Source: an uncultured Tateyamaria sp.
GTDB taxonomy: Bacteria > Pseudomonadota > Alphaproteobacteria > Rhodobacterales > Rhodobacteraceae
Assembly: GCF_947503045.1 (NCBI RefSeq)
Contig: NZ_CANNCF010000006.1
Location: forward strand, 1-64,000
Reading direction: 5' to 3'
DNA: 64,000 bases
The translations under genes and the position numbers were made by a program. Below are positions 55,607 to 64,000 of the stretch, piece after piece; position 1 is the stretch's first letter, and each line of letters begins with the position of its first letter. The notes beneath the pieces were generated by a model. That model made no database searches. It had not been told where the DNA came from and saw only the letters and a list, made by a program, of their open reading frames with translations.

Positions 55607-55737
55607 GGTGTCTGCCTCGTCATTTGTCGCGAGACCATACCCGCAAACATCTTACCTGAGTCTTAGTATCGGCGTCGGGGGGCTGCAAGGGCACCACGTG
55701 CCTTGAAGTGGCTTTCGCGCCCTCTAGCTGCTGATCC

Positions 55738-56967
55738 ATGCAAGATGCCCTGTCCCGCTTCCCTGCCACCCGGACCGCCGCCCTTGAGCGGTTGCAGCGC
55801 TTTGTCCCCCATGCCGGGCGCGATTATGCAGCGCGGCGCAACTATGATCTGGGCCGCGACGCCCATAGCGGCGTGTCGACCCTGTCGCCCTACCTGCGCG
55901 CCCGTCTGATCACAGAGGCCGAAGTGCTCGAGACCGTCCTGAACCGGCACAGCGCCGCAGCGGCCGAGAAATTCATTCAGGAGGTGTTCTGGCGCACCTA
56001 TTGGAAGGGCTGGCTGGAAATGCGGCCCGCTGTCTGGCGTCAATACCAGACGGCCTTGAACCGTTGTCTTGATGACGTCCAAACCCAATCCGGCCTGCGC
56101 GCGCGGTGGGAGGCCGCCTGCAAGGGCGAAACCGAGATTGACTGTTTCAACGCATGGGCGCGTGAGCTGGTCGAAACGGGATACATGCACAACCACGCGC
56201 GGATGTGGTTTGCCTCGATCTGGATATTCACACTGCGCTTGCCATGGGAGTTGGGCGCGGATTTCTTTCTGCGGCATCTGCTGGACGGCGATCCGGCCTC
56301 GAACACCCTTGGCTGGCGCTGGGTTGCCGGGATACAAACGCCAGGCAAGACCTATCTGGCGCGCACCTCCAACATCTCGAAATACACCGAAGGGCGGTTT
56401 GCGCCAAAGTGGCAACTGGCGGGCGAAGCGATTGCTGTCCCCGGCCCGCCCGTGCCCGAGCGTCAGCCCCTGCCTGATCTGGCAGCCCCCGACGCCTCGC
56501 TGCGCACCGGTCTGATCCTGCACGAGGACGATCTGAGCCCCGGTTTCCTGCTGGATACCGGGCTTGCGCCGGTTGCGACGGCCGTTGTCACGACACGCGA
56601 AAAATTGTCGCCCCTTGCCGTGGCACCACATGTGACGGCCTTTGCCACCGGGGCCGCCGCCGACACCTTGGCCCGCTTCGGGGCGCGGTTGGGTGAGGTG
56701 ACGGAGGTCGAGGGCACCACGCAGGACGTGATGGCATGGGCGGCAAACGCCGGTCTCGGGCAAATCGTGACGCCCTACGCGCCCGTCGGGCCGGTGGCTG
56801 ACCTGTTGGACACCGTCGCAGGTGCTGCAGGCGTTCCACCGTTGTGTCAGATCCGGCGCGACTACGACAGCGCGGCATGGCCTCACGCGACGCACGGCTT
56901 CTTTCGGTTCAAGGACAAGATCCCGAGCCTGTTGGGTCAGATGCACGGACTGAACGCGGCAAAATAG
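55738..56967 (+). CDS. Photolyase/cryptochrome-like protein with permuted domain order
   Basis: 409 residues. The first 210 look like the helical FAD-binding domain of photolyases: GRDYAARRNYDLGRDAHSGV, STLSPYLRARLITEAEVL, FIQEVFWRTYWKGWLEMRP, YMHNHARMWFASIWIFTLRL and NTLGWRWVAGIQTPGKTYL. Residues 220-405 look like a Rossmann-type alpha/beta domain (LILHEDDLSPGFLLDTGLAP, EVEGTTQDVMAWAANAGLGQ) ending GFFRFKDKIPSLLGQM, similar in layout to the antenna domain that normally comes first. So the order is reversed. DNA repair or light sensing cannot be told apart. Starts after clpP, on the opposite strand. Confidence 0.75.
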   Translation: MQDALSRFPATRTAALERLQRFVPHAGRDYAARRNYDLGRDAHSGVSTLSPYLRARLITEAEVLETVLNRHSAAAAEKFIQEVFWRTYWKGWLEMRPAVWRQYQTALNRCLDDVQTQSGLRARWEAACKGETEIDCFNAWARELVETGYMHNHARMWFASIWIFTLRLPWELGADFFLRHLLDGDPASNTLGWRWVAGIQTPGKTYLARTSNISKYTEGRFAPKWQLAGEAIAVPGPPVPERQPLPDLAAPDASLRTGLILHEDDLSPGFLLDTGLAPVATAVVTTREKLSPLAVAPHVTAFATGAAADTLARFGARLGEVTEVEGTTQDVMAWAANAGLGQIVTPYAPVGPVADLLDTVAGAAGVPPLCQIRRDYDSAAWPHATHGFFRFKDKIPSLLGQMHGLNAAK

Positions 56968-56971
56968 AGCT

Positions 56972-58060
56972 TTATTTCAGACAGTTGGCGAGCGATGTTG
57001 CCATATTCGTCAGCAACAGCCCGTAAAGGTCCGGGCCCGGCGTCAGGGTCGCCCCAAGCGGATCAACTTCGCCCAATTGCGTGGCCCCAAGCGCGTCAAG
57101 GATCGCCGGATTGAACTGCGGTTCGGTCAGCGCGCAGACCGCATCGAGCGCTGCAATCTCGGCCCGCAATTCCGACAGGCGCGCGGCACTGGGCGCGACC
57201 GCATCGTTGGAGGACACAGCGCCCGCAGCCTCGATATCAAACCGGTGCTCAAAATAGTGATAGGCGTCATGGAAGACGACAAAGGCGCGGCCTTTTACGG
57301 GCGCAAGGATCGCTTCAATATCAGCGCTTAGTGAATTGATATTACTTGAGAAAGTATCCGCATTGGCGACATAGATTTCAGCATTTTCAGGGTCCATCTC
57401 GCCCAGTTGTTCAGCGATTAAAGCGGCCCAGGCCACAGCGTTCTCGGGGTCAAGCCAGGCATGCGGATCACCCCCTTCATGCGCGCCATGGTCATGGGCA
57501 TCCGCATGATCATCATGGCCATGGTCGTCGTGCTTTTCTGCATGTTCCTCGTGCCCGTGATCATCATGCCCTTTTGCGTGATCGTCGTGATCATGTTCGT
57601 CATGTTTTTCCGTGTGATCCTCGTGGCCATGATCATCGTGGTCATCCGCAGGGTCCTCGTGCCCTTCCGCATGATCGTCATGTGCCTCACCGTGATCATG
57701 GTCATGCGGGGCAAAGGTCGCACCCTCGCGCACCTCCAGCAATTGCGTGGACGGGTGATCGAGCAGTTCCAGCACCACCGCGTCGCCTGCAAGGCCGTCC
57801 ACCGGCCCTTCCAGCCACGGCGCCAAACCGTGTCCCATCCAGACCACCAGATCAGCGCTGTCGAGGGCCGCCGCCTCGGACGGGCGCAGGGCGTGATCAT
57901 GGGGCGAGGCACCGGGCGGCACGATCAGTGCGGGCTTGCCCAGATCGCCCATGACCGCGGCCACAATCGAATGCACCGGCGCGATGTCGACCGCAACGCG
58001 CGGCACGTCCGCTGCCGCGCCCGCCCCCACAACTGCAACTGCAAATGCCAGATACCGCAT
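56972..58060 (-). CDS. znuA: Zinc ABC transporter, substrate-binding protein ZnuA
   Basis: 362 residues with a signal peptide (MRYLAFAVAVVGAGAAA) and the cluster A-I metal-binding fold: VHSIVAAVMGDLGKPALIVP, PHDHALRPS, PHAWLDPENAVAWA, and FVVFHDAYHYFEHRF with zinc-site His residues. A His/Asp-rich loop of roughly 90 residues (about 115-205) is longer than in most ZnuA proteins. Divergent from zur across a Zur box. Confidence 0.95.
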   Translation of the reverse strand: MRYLAFAVAVVGAGAAADVPRVAVDIAPVHSIVAAVMGDLGKPALIVPPGASPHDHALRPSEAAALDSADLVVWMGHGLAPWLEGPVDGLAGDAVVLELLDHPSTQLLEVREGATFAPHDHDHGEAHDDHAEGHEDPADDHDDHGHEDHTEKHDEHDHDDHAKGHDDHGHEEHAEKHDDHGHDDHADAHDHGAHEGGDPHAWLDPENAVAWAALIAEQLGEMDPENAEIYVANADTFSSNINSLSADIEAILAPVKGRAFVVFHDAYHYFEHRFDIEAAGAVSSNDAVAPSAARLSELRAEIAALDAVCALTEPQFNPAILDALGATQLGEVDPLGATLTPGPDLYGLLLTNMATSLANCLK

Positions 58061-58099
58061 GACCGTTCCCCTTGGATTGCTGATTCCCTCTCTTGCTAA

Positions 58100-58116
58100 A
58101 TGTTATGCTATAACAT
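58100..58116. promoter_or_regulatory. Zur box
   Basis: ATGTTAT-GCT-ATAACAT, a perfect inverted repeat with 7-base arms, close to the alphaproteobacterial Zur consensus. It lies between znuA and zur-znuCB and would repress both when zinc is plentiful. Confidence 0.88.
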
Positions 58117-58129
58117 ATCAATCAGATAT

Positions 58130-58660
58130 ATGACCGACAAAAACCCCGCCCGCGATATGTCCACCCTAGGCTTCCACGCCCATGATCACACCCATTGTGT
58201 CAACAGTACCTTGGCGCGGGCAGAACGATATTGCGTTGAAAACAAACTGAAATTCACGCCGATACGTCGGCGCGCGCTGGAAATTCTGCTCGAGGAACAT
58301 CGCGCACTCGGGGCCTATGACCTGCTCGCCGTGCTGGCGCGCGAAGGCCTTGGAACCGCACCACCCGTCGCCTATCGCGCGCTTGATTTCCTCACTTCCG
58401 CCGGGTTCGCGCACAAGATCGAAGGGCTCAACGCCTATATCGGCTGCGCCCATCTCGGTGCCGATCACGCCCCGGCCTTTCTGATCTGCACCGCGTGCAA
58501 ATCCGTGGCCGAAGCCGAAACCGATGCCACCCAAGGCCGCCTTGGCGATGTCGCGCGTGCCACCGGGTTCACCATCAGCCACACGGTGATCGAGGCCCTT
58601 GGCCTGTGCCCGAAATGCCAGCCAGACGACAACAACGCGGCGGACCCGTCATGCGCCTGA
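58130..58660 (+). CDS. zur: Zinc uptake regulator Zur (Fur family)
   Basis: About 176 residues from ATG 58130 (58157 is an alternative). N-terminal His-rich stretch FHAHDHTHC, Fur-type winged helix (FTPIRRRALEILLEEHRALG, PPVAYRALDFLTSAGFAHKI) and structural zinc CxxC pairs (ICTAC and LCPKC). Represses zinc uptake genes with Zn bound. Its stop overlaps znuC by ten bases. Confidence 0.93.
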   Translation: MTDKNPARDMSTLGFHAHDHTHCVNSTLARAERYCVENKLKFTPIRRRALEILLEEHRALGAYDLLAVLAREGLGTAPPVAYRALDFLTSAGFAHKIEGLNAYIGCAHLGADHAPAFLICTACKSVAEAETDATQGRLGDVARATGFTISHTVIEALGLCPKCQPDDNNAADPSCA

Positions 58661-59385
58661 TCACCACTACGGGGCTGACGCTACAACAAGCCGGGAGGAC
58701 AGTGTTGCGCGATGTTGATATGCACATCGATCGCGGTGAGATCGTCACTCTGGTTGGCCCGAACGGATCGGGAAAGTCTACCCTGGTCAAAGGGTTGATT
58801 GGCGCTCTTAAACCCCTGCACGGCACGGTCGATGCGATGCGCGGCCTGCGCATCGGCTATGTCCCGCAAAGCCTTGCGATAGACGGGTTGCTGCCCCTGA
58901 CCGTACGCCGTTTTCTCTGCCTGCCCTTCCGCCATGACGGTGACGCGATGGCGCGCGCGCTGGCCGAGGCGGGTGTGCCTGATCTGGGCGAGGCGCAGAT
59001 GCGCACGCTGTCCGGCGGACAGTTCCAGCGGGTCATGCTGGCACGTGCGCTCTTGATGTCGCCCGACCTTCTGATCCTCGATGAGGCCACACAAGGGCTC
59101 GATCAGCCGGGGGCCGCGGATTTTTACCGCAAGATCGAGCATGTGCGCCGTCACCTGAATTGCGCCGTGTTGATGGTCAGTCACGATCTGCACGTGGTCA
59201 TGGCCGCATCGGACCGGGTGCTGTGCCTCAATGGCCATGTCTGCTGCGAAGGGACGCCCGACGTGGTGCAGGATTCGCCCGAATACCGCGCCCTTTTTGG
59301 CACAGGCACCAAGGGGGCCTTTGCCATCTATCGCCACGAACATGACCACGATCATCATCACGACCACGAACATGACCATGCTTGA
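58651..59385 (+). CDS. znuC: Zinc ABC transporter, ATP-binding protein ZnuC
   Basis: 244 residues: Walker A GPNGSGKST, signature LSGGQFQRVMLARA, Walker B LLILDEATQGLDQ, switch His in MVSHDLHVV. The C-terminus is a His/Asp tail (HEHDHDHHHDHEHDH), typical of ZnuC and probably metal-binding. Overlaps zur and znuB. Confidence 0.95.
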   Translation: MRLITTTGLTLQQAGRTVLRDVDMHIDRGEIVTLVGPNGSGKSTLVKGLIGALKPLHGTVDAMRGLRIGYVPQSLAIDGLLPLTVRRFLCLPFRHDGDAMARALAEAGVPDLGEAQMRTLSGGQFQRVMLARALLMSPDLLILDEATQGLDQPGAADFYRKIEHVRRHLNCAVLMVSHDLHVVMAASDRVLCLNGHVCCEGTPDVVQDSPEYRALFGTGTKGAFAIYRHEHDHDHHHDHEHDHA

Positions 59386-60166
59386 CGATTTTCTGGTGCG
59401 CGCGGGCCTTGCAGGCATCGGCACCGCCTTGGCCGCCGCGCCACTGGGCTGCTTCGTGGTCTGGCGGCGCATGGCCTATTTCGGAGATGCGACCGCCCAT
59501 GCAGCTTTGCTGGGTGTCGCGCTGTCACTCGCCTTTCAGGGGCCGACTATGCTGGGCGTTCTGGCCACTGCGCTGATCATGGCGATCCTCGTGCAGGCGC
59601 TGTCCGGGCGGGGGCTGGCCGAAGACACGCTGCTCGGCGTGCTGGCCCATGCCGCCCTTGCCATCGGTCTTGTGGCGGTGTCCTTCATCTCCGGCGCGCG
59701 GGTTGACCTGATGGGGTACCTGTTTGGCGACATTCTGGCGGTGAACGTTTACGACCTTGCGATGATCTGGTCCGGGGCGCTGGCGGTGATCGCCCTCCTG
59801 ACATGGCGCTGGCAGCGATTGCTCACGGCCACGCTGAACCCCGACCTTGCCCAATCGAGCGGTATTTCCGCCCGCGCCGAACAACTGGTTCTGACCGTGG
59901 CGCTGGCGCTGACGGTGGCTGTGGCGATCAAGGCGGTCGGTGCGCTGCTGATCGGGGCGCTGCTGATCATTCCGCCCGCCGCCGCACGGCCGCTGGCCCG
60001 CACGCCCGAAGCGATGGCCCTGATCACTGCCGTCATCGGGGCAACTTCTGCAGTGGCGGGCCTTGGCGCGTCGTTCCAGTTCGATACACCCACCGGTCCG
60101 ACAATCGTCTGTGTGGCCGCCGCGCTGTTCTGTGCGACAAGCGTGCTGGGACGTTTGCGGGCCTAG
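59378..60166 (+). CDS. znuB: Zinc ABC transporter permease ZnuB
   Basis: 262 residues, about eight helices, ABC-3 family: LGCFVVWRRMAYFGDATAHA, LLGVLAHAALAIGLVAVSFI, AVGALLIGALLIIPPAAARP. ATG 59378 overlaps the znuC stop by eight bases. Its TAG stop shares CTAG with the convergent LivF gene. Confidence 0.95.
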   Translation: MLDDFLVRAGLAGIGTALAAAPLGCFVVWRRMAYFGDATAHAALLGVALSLAFQGPTMLGVLATALIMAILVQALSGRGLAEDTLLGVLAHAALAIGLVAVSFISGARVDLMGYLFGDILAVNVYDLAMIWSGALAVIALLTWRWQRLLTATLNPDLAQSSGISARAEQLVLTVALALTVAVAIKAVGALLIGALLIIPPAAARPLARTPEAMALITAVIGATSAVAGLGASFQFDTPTGPTIVCVAAALFCATSVLGRLRA

Positions 60167-60852
60167 AGGCCCAGATAGCTGTCCGCCACCGATGCATCGA
60201 GCGCGCCCATGTCCCCGGTCCAGACCGAACGCCCCCGCTCGATGATCACAGCGCGGTCTGCCATGCGGCGCAACTCGGCCAACGATTTGTCGACCACGAT
60301 CAGTGCGAGGCCCGTTTCGGCCTTGAGGTGGCTGAGCGCGGCCCAGATTTCCTGGCGCACCACGGGGGCCAGCCCCTCTGTCGCCTCGTCCAGCACCAAC
60401 AGGCGTGGATTGGTCATCAGGGCGCGACCAATGGCCAGCATTTGCTGCTCACCGCCCGACAGGCTGCGCGCACCCTGATCGCGCCGCTCGGCGAGACGGG
60501 GAAACAGGGTGGTGACGCGGGCCACATCCCAGTGACCGGGACGCGCGGCAGCAATCAGGTTTTCATGCACCGTAAGGTTGGGAAAACAGCGCCGCCCCTC
60601 GGGCACGAGGCCCAGACCGGCACGCGCGGCCTTGTGGGGCGGAACGCGCGCCAGATCCTGCCCGTCGAATTGGACCGAGCCGCCCGAGTTGCGCAGCAAA
60701 CGGCACAGCACCTTGATCGTGGTAGATTTGCCCATGCCGTTGCGCCCCATCAAGGCGACAACCTCGCCCGCACCCACCTGCAGGTCGACCCCGAACAGGG
60801 CCTGACTTGGGCCATAAGACGCTTCGATCCCGCGCATCTCAAGCAGGCTCAT
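60163..60852 (-). CDS. Branched-chain-type ABC transporter ATPase (LivF-like), second system
   Basis: 229 residues: Walker A GRNGMGKST, signature LSGGEQQMLAIGRA, Walker B LLVLDEATEGLAP. Last gene of the second liv-type operon; ATGA overlap with the LivG-like gene. Confidence 0.92.
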   Translation of the reverse strand: MSLLEMRGIEASYGPSQALFGVDLQVGAGEVVALMGRNGMGKSTTIKVLCRLLRNSGGSVQFDGQDLARVPPHKAARAGLGLVPEGRRCFPNLTVHENLIAAARPGHWDVARVTTLFPRLAERRDQGARSLSGGEQQMLAIGRALMTNPRLLVLDEATEGLAPVVRQEIWAALSHLKAETGLALIVVDKSLAELRRMADRAVIIERGRSVWTGDMGALDASVADSYLGL

Positions 60853-61604
60853 GGCGAGACCTCTTCGCCCAGATAGGCGCTGCGCACCTCCGGGTTGGCA
60901 CGGATTTCGTCCGCGGTGCCAGTGGCGATGATCTGCCCGTAGACCAGCACCGAAATGCGGTCGGCCAGCGCAAAGACCGCGTCCATGTCATGTTCGACCA
61001 GAAGGATGGGCGCATCAGCGCGCAGGCTATCCAGAAAGGTGGTCATCCGTTTTGACCCTTCGGCCCCGAGGCCTGCCATAGGTTCGTCCATCAGGAACGC
61101 CTTGGGCGCGAGGGTCAGCGCCACCGCAACCTCAAGCAAGCGGCGCTGCCCGTGGCTGAGATCGGCAGTGCGTTTTTGCGCCTCGTCCGAGAGGCCGACA
61201 CGGTCCAGCGCCGCCTCGGCCTGCGCGCGCATTTCCGCATCGCGCATAACCGGTTTGAGGAAGCGCCAGACCGACCTGCTGGCCCCAAGCGCCCCCAGCA
61301 CCGCGTTTTGCAGCACAGTGAACTCCATCGCCAGCGCGCTGATCTGAAAGGTCCGCCCCAACCCGGCACGGGCGCGCGCGGCGGTGCCAAATGCAGTGAC
61401 GTCCACGCCGTCAAAGACGATCTGCCCCGCATTCGGCGCAAGCCCTCCGGCAACTTGAGCAATCAGCGTCGATTTGCCCGCCCCGTTCGGCCCGATCAGC
61501 GCGTGAATTTCGCCCGGGAGCAGCGTCAGGCTAACGTCATCTGTTGCACGCAAGGCGCCAAAGCTCTTGTGTAACCCCTTGATCTGCAACAACGGTTCAG
61601 TCAT
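60849..61604 (-). CDS. Branched-chain-type ABC transporter ATPase (LivG-like), second system
   Basis: 251 residues from ATG 61604: Walker A GPNGAGKST, signature LSHGQRRLLEVAVAL, Walker B AFLMDEPMAGLG, switch His in LVEHDMDAV. The long LivG loop is present. Overlaps the permease gene by eight bases. Confidence 0.92.
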   Translation of the reverse strand: MTEPLLQIKGLHKSFGALRATDDVSLTLLPGEIHALIGPNGAGKSTLIAQVAGGLAPNAGQIVFDGVDVTAFGTAARARAGLGRTFQISALAMEFTVLQNAVLGALGASRSVWRFLKPVMRDAEMRAQAEAALDRVGLSDEAQKRTADLSHGQRRLLEVAVALTLAPKAFLMDEPMAGLGAEGSKRMTTFLDSLRADAPILLVEHDMDAVFALADRISVLVYGQIIATGTADEIRANPEVRSAYLGEEVSP

Positions 61605-62580
61605 CGGCGACCTCGCGGCCCGCAAGCGACCCGATCAAACCGCCACGCGCGAAAAGCACAACCAAAAGCAGGATCGCGCCCACATAGACCAGCCAGAATT
61701 CACTGACCCCGCTGAGCGTATGTTCGAGCAGCACAAACAGGCAGGCCCCGGCCACCGGGCCAAACAACCGCCCGATGCCGCCAAGCACGACAAAGACGAT
61801 GAATTCGCCCGACATCTGCCAACTGAACATGGTGGGCGAAACAAAACGGTTGAGATCGGCAAAAAGCGCGCCCGCCAGCCCCGTGACCGCGCCCGAAATG
61901 ACAAAGGCCACAAGGCGCAGGCGGAAGGGCTCGAGCCCCACTGTTTCGACCCGCGCTGCGTTCTGGCGTGCCGCACTCAGGGCCAGACCGAACGGCGCGC
62001 GCGCGATACGGCCCATGCCCCACAAGACAAGGCTGAGCAACGCAAAGACTAGGGCGAAAAACTGAATGGGGTCAAGGGTGTTGAGGCCGGGAAAGCTGTT
62101 GCGCACATAGATGCTGAGCCCGTCCTCGCCCCCGTAAGCGGGCCATGAGATTGAGAAATAGTAAAACATCTGCCCAAAGGCGAGCGTGATCATGATGAAA
62201 TAGACGCCCGAGGTGCGCAGGGACAGCAGACCGATAATCAGCGCCGCCAGCGCACTGCTGAGGACCGCGACCAGCCAGATCACGGGCATGGACTTGGTCC
62301 CCTCGACCACGAACCACCCATCGTAGAGCGGCGCATAACTCTGCGCGTGGCTGGCGAGAATGCCCATCGCATAACCGCCAAGCCCGAAGAACACCGCGTG
62401 ACCGAGGCTGACGAGACCACCCAGACCGAGGGCCAGGTTCAGACCCACGGCTGCCAGCGCAAGGATGGCCGCACGGGTGGCAAGGGTGATCGTGAACGGC
62501 TCATCCAGTGCGAGGGCCGCCAACGCCAGCACCGGCAGGGCGAGGTAAACGCTCGCGTTGATCAGCCCCTCGCGGTTCAT
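61597..62580 (-). CDS. Branched-chain-type ABC transporter permease (LivM-like), second system
   Basis: 327 residues, about ten helices: GLNLALGLGGLVSLGHAVFF, SGVYFIMITLAFGQMFYYFS and FVVLGGIGRLFGPVAGACLF. The gene order H-M-G-F and four-base overlaps make one operon. Confidence 0.92.
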   Translation of the reverse strand: MNREGLINASVYLALPVLALAALALDEPFTITLATRAAILALAAVGLNLALGLGGLVSLGHAVFFGLGGYAMGILASHAQSYAPLYDGWFVVEGTKSMPVIWLVAVLSSALAALIIGLLSLRTSGVYFIMITLAFGQMFYYFSISWPAYGGEDGLSIYVRNSFPGLNTLDPIQFFALVFALLSLVLWGMGRIARAPFGLALSAARQNAARVETVGLEPFRLRLVAFVISGAVTGLAGALFADLNRFVSPTMFSWQMSGEFIVFVVLGGIGRLFGPVAGACLFVLLEHTLSGVSEFWLVYVGAILLLVVLFARGGLIGSLAGREVADD

Positions 62581-63497
62581 GTGGCGACCCCATAGAGGCC
62601 CGTGGGGCGATAGATCAGCACCACGGCCATGAGGATGTAGATCGCCATCGAGGCGAGTGATGACCCGATGGACGTCGCGGTGGCGGGGTCAAGAAACAGA
62701 CCGAAGGCAAGCGGCAACAGCACACCGCCCAGCGTGTCCGTGAGGCCCACCAGCAAGGCCCCGATCAGCGCGCCCTTGATCGACCCGATCCCGCCGATCA
62801 CGATCACCACAAAGGCAAGGATCAGCACAGGCTCACCCATGCCGACCTGCACGGATTGGATGGCCCCCACCAGCGCCCCGGCCAGTCCCGCGAGAGCGGC
62901 GCCAAGGGCAAAGACGATGGTATAAAGCCGCGAGATATCAACGCCCAAGGCCCCGATCATCTCGCGATCGCTTTCGCCTGCGCGAATCTGGATGCCGATG
63001 CGCGTCCGAGCGATCAGCAGGAAAAGACCAACCGCCACCGCAAGACCCACGGCAATGATCAGCAAGCGATAAGCGGGGTATTGGATGCCACCGGGCAAAG
63101 TGACCGGCCCGGCAAAGGCGGCTGGCACATCCAGATACAGCGGGAACGAGCCGAACAGCCAGCGCGTCCCTTCGGAAAAGATCAGGATCAGCGCAAAGGT
63201 GGCCAGCACCTGATCAAGGTGGTCGCGGTCATACAGGCGGCGGATCACGGTGACCTCGACAATGGCGCCCGCAGCCGCCGCCGCCGCAAGGCTCGCCATC
63301 AGGGCCAGCGCAAACGATCCCGTCGCCCCGGCCACAGCGGCGGCGGCAAAGGCTCCGATCATGTAAAGCGAGCCGTGCGCCAGATTGATCAGGCCCATGA
63401 CCCCAAAAATCAACGTGAGGCCCGCCGCCATCAGGAACAGCATGATGCCCGACTGAAGCCCGTTGAGTACCTGCTCGATCAGCAAAAGGGTGGTCAT
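62577..63497 (-). CDS. Branched-chain-type ABC transporter permease (LivH-like), second system
   Basis: 306 residues: LFLMAAGLTLIFGVMGLINL, AHGSLYMIGAFAAAAVAG, VVIVIGGIGSIKGALIGALL and YRPTGLYG at the end. Follows the substrate-binding gene after a hairpin. Confidence 0.92.
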   Translation of the reverse strand: MTTLLLIEQVLNGLQSGIMLFLMAAGLTLIFGVMGLINLAHGSLYMIGAFAAAAVAGATGSFALALMASLAAAAAAGAIVEVTVIRRLYDRDHLDQVLATFALILIFSEGTRWLFGSFPLYLDVPAAFAGPVTLPGGIQYPAYRLLIIAVGLAVAVGLFLLIARTRIGIQIRAGESDREMIGALGVDISRLYTIVFALGAALAGLAGALVGAIQSVQVGMGEPVLILAFVVIVIGGIGSIKGALIGALLVGLTDTLGGVLLPLAFGLFLDPATATSIGSSLASMAIYILMAVVLIYRPTGLYGVAT

Positions 63498-63557
63498 CTA
63501 CTCCTGCCCTGCCGGATGGCGTTCACCTGGCAAGCCCTTGGAAATATAAAAGGAAAC

Positions 63558-63582
63558 TGTCCCGGCGCGGGTGGCCGGGACA
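63558..63582 (-). terminator. Hairpin between binding-protein gene and LivH gene
   Basis: TGTCCCGG and CCGGGACA form an 8-base-pair stem around a 9-base loop; on the minus strand it is followed by a T-rich stretch (GTTTCCTTTTATATTTCC). A partial terminator that would raise binding-protein mRNA is likely. Confidence 0.6.
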
Positions 63583-63588
63583 CATGGC

Positions 63589-64000
63589 TTACATCTTGCA
63601 GTCAGCCCCGTAGACGTCAGTGTGATCCGTTGCGGCCACGCCGATCATCTTGTTGGTGACCACATCGCCTTCCTTGACCACTTCACGCATGTAGATGGTC
63701 TGGATCGGGTGGTGGTTGTCTGCGAACGCAAAGTCACCGCGCACCGACTGGAACTCGGCCTCTTTCAGGGCCGCGCGGAAGGCGTCGGCATCCGAGACTT
63801 CGGCCTTGGCAGCGGCAGACAACAGGAGCAATCCGGTGTCATAGCCTTGGGCCGCATAAAGCGACGGCAGACGCCCGTATTCAGCCTGAAACGCGGCAAC
63901 GAAATCGGCATTGCCCGGCACATCGAGGTCTTTGGACCAATGGGCGGTGTTCTTAACCCCCAGTGCCGCCTCACCAATGGCACCGAGAATGCCCTGATCA
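63589..64000 (-). CDS. Branched-chain-type ABC transporter, substrate-binding protein (5' end outside window)
   Basis: The last 136 residues of a periplasmic-binding type I protein; the frame stays open through the window edge (DQGILGAIGEAALGVKNTAH reads into the part with VPGNADFVAAFQAEYGRLPS, YAAQGYDTGLLLLSAAAKAE). It ends DVYGADCKM. The GTG at 63921 is internal, not a start. First gene of the second liv-type operon. Confidence 0.88.
   Translation of the reverse strand, partial: DQGILGAIGEAALGVKNTAHWSKDLDVPGNADFVAAFQAEYGRLPSLYAAQGYDTGLLLLSAAAKAEVSDADAFRAALKEAEFQSVRGDFAFADNHHPIQTIYMREVVKEGDVVTNKMIGVAATDHTDVYGADCKM

Noticed and set aside
55663-56946. A 427-codon minus-strand open frame antisense to the photolyase-like gene
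   Set aside because: The plus-strand protein has recognisable flavin-domain motifs; the minus-strand frame does not resemble any family.
57500-57700. Direct-repeat pattern that at first sight looks like a short repeat array
   Set aside because: It is the His/Asp-rich codon run of znuA (CATGATCATCATG-type words), not a CRISPR or satellite.

Overview
The window looks like a chromosomal segment of a marine alphaproteobacterium of the Roseobacter group (Rhodobacteraceae). The grounds are the high GC of most of the sequence, the GapR, ClpP/ClpX, AccB/AccC and DUF2155/NDUFA12 gene neighbourhoods, a ScfR-type regulator, and above all a methylated-amine gene set of the kind described in Ruegeria and relatives. 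No species call is attempted.

Layout. 1-3.7 kb: a looser, more AT-rich accessory stretch with a LysR regulator, an aldo/keto reductase, a short-chain dehydrogenase and a decayed transposase. 3.7-33 kb: a near-complete island for catabolism of trimethylamine (TMA) and its N-oxide (TMAO). 33.4 kb: tRNA-Thr(TGT), then a conserved hypothetical gene, gapR, a YeeE/YedE pair with a rhodanese-like protein, a FliM/FliN-like protein with an acidic repeat tail, a transporter-type histidine kinase with a lone receiver protein, and a ScfR-like regulator. 42.8-48.1 kb: a branched-chain-amino-acid-type (Liv) ABC transporter operon. 48.3-55.6 kb: core genes (accB, accC, aat, DUF2155, an MlaD-like protein, an NDUFA12-like protein, ridA-like, ArsR plus AHSA1, clpX, clpP). 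55.7-60.2 kb: a photolyase-like protein with permuted domain order and the znuA/zur-znuC-znuB zinc uptake locus. 60.2-64 kb: a second Liv-type ABC operon whose substrate-binding gene runs off the right edge.

How the island works together. TmoX and its ABC partners import TMAO. Tmm oxidises TMA to TMAO. Tdm (DUF1989 fused to GcvT) splits TMAO into dimethylamine and a C1 unit. DmmDABC demethylates dimethylamine to methylamine. GmaS makes gamma-glutamylmethylamide, MgsABC converts it to N-methylglutamate, and MgdABCD releases glutamate and a tetrahydrofolate-bound C1 unit. FolD oxidises the C1 unit. An Amt-family channel handles ammonium or methylammonium. Two GlxA-type AraC regulators and an XRE-cupin regulator sit inside the island. 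A short A-tract element, GAAAAAAA(C/G)TTGC, recurs upstream of folD, upstream of dmmD and in the mgdA/tmoX divergent spacer, and could be the shared operator.

Most notable observations: the island's FolD lacks the cyclohydrolase lysine (Gln) and has Glu for the folate-site Asp; MgdB and MgsC lack the metal-binding cysteines typical of their parent families; two small exported proteins are translationally coupled to tdm; a 57-residue membrane peptide follows amt; the photolyase-like protein has its flavin domain first; and the liv operon carries two hairpin spacers that differ by a compensatory base pair.
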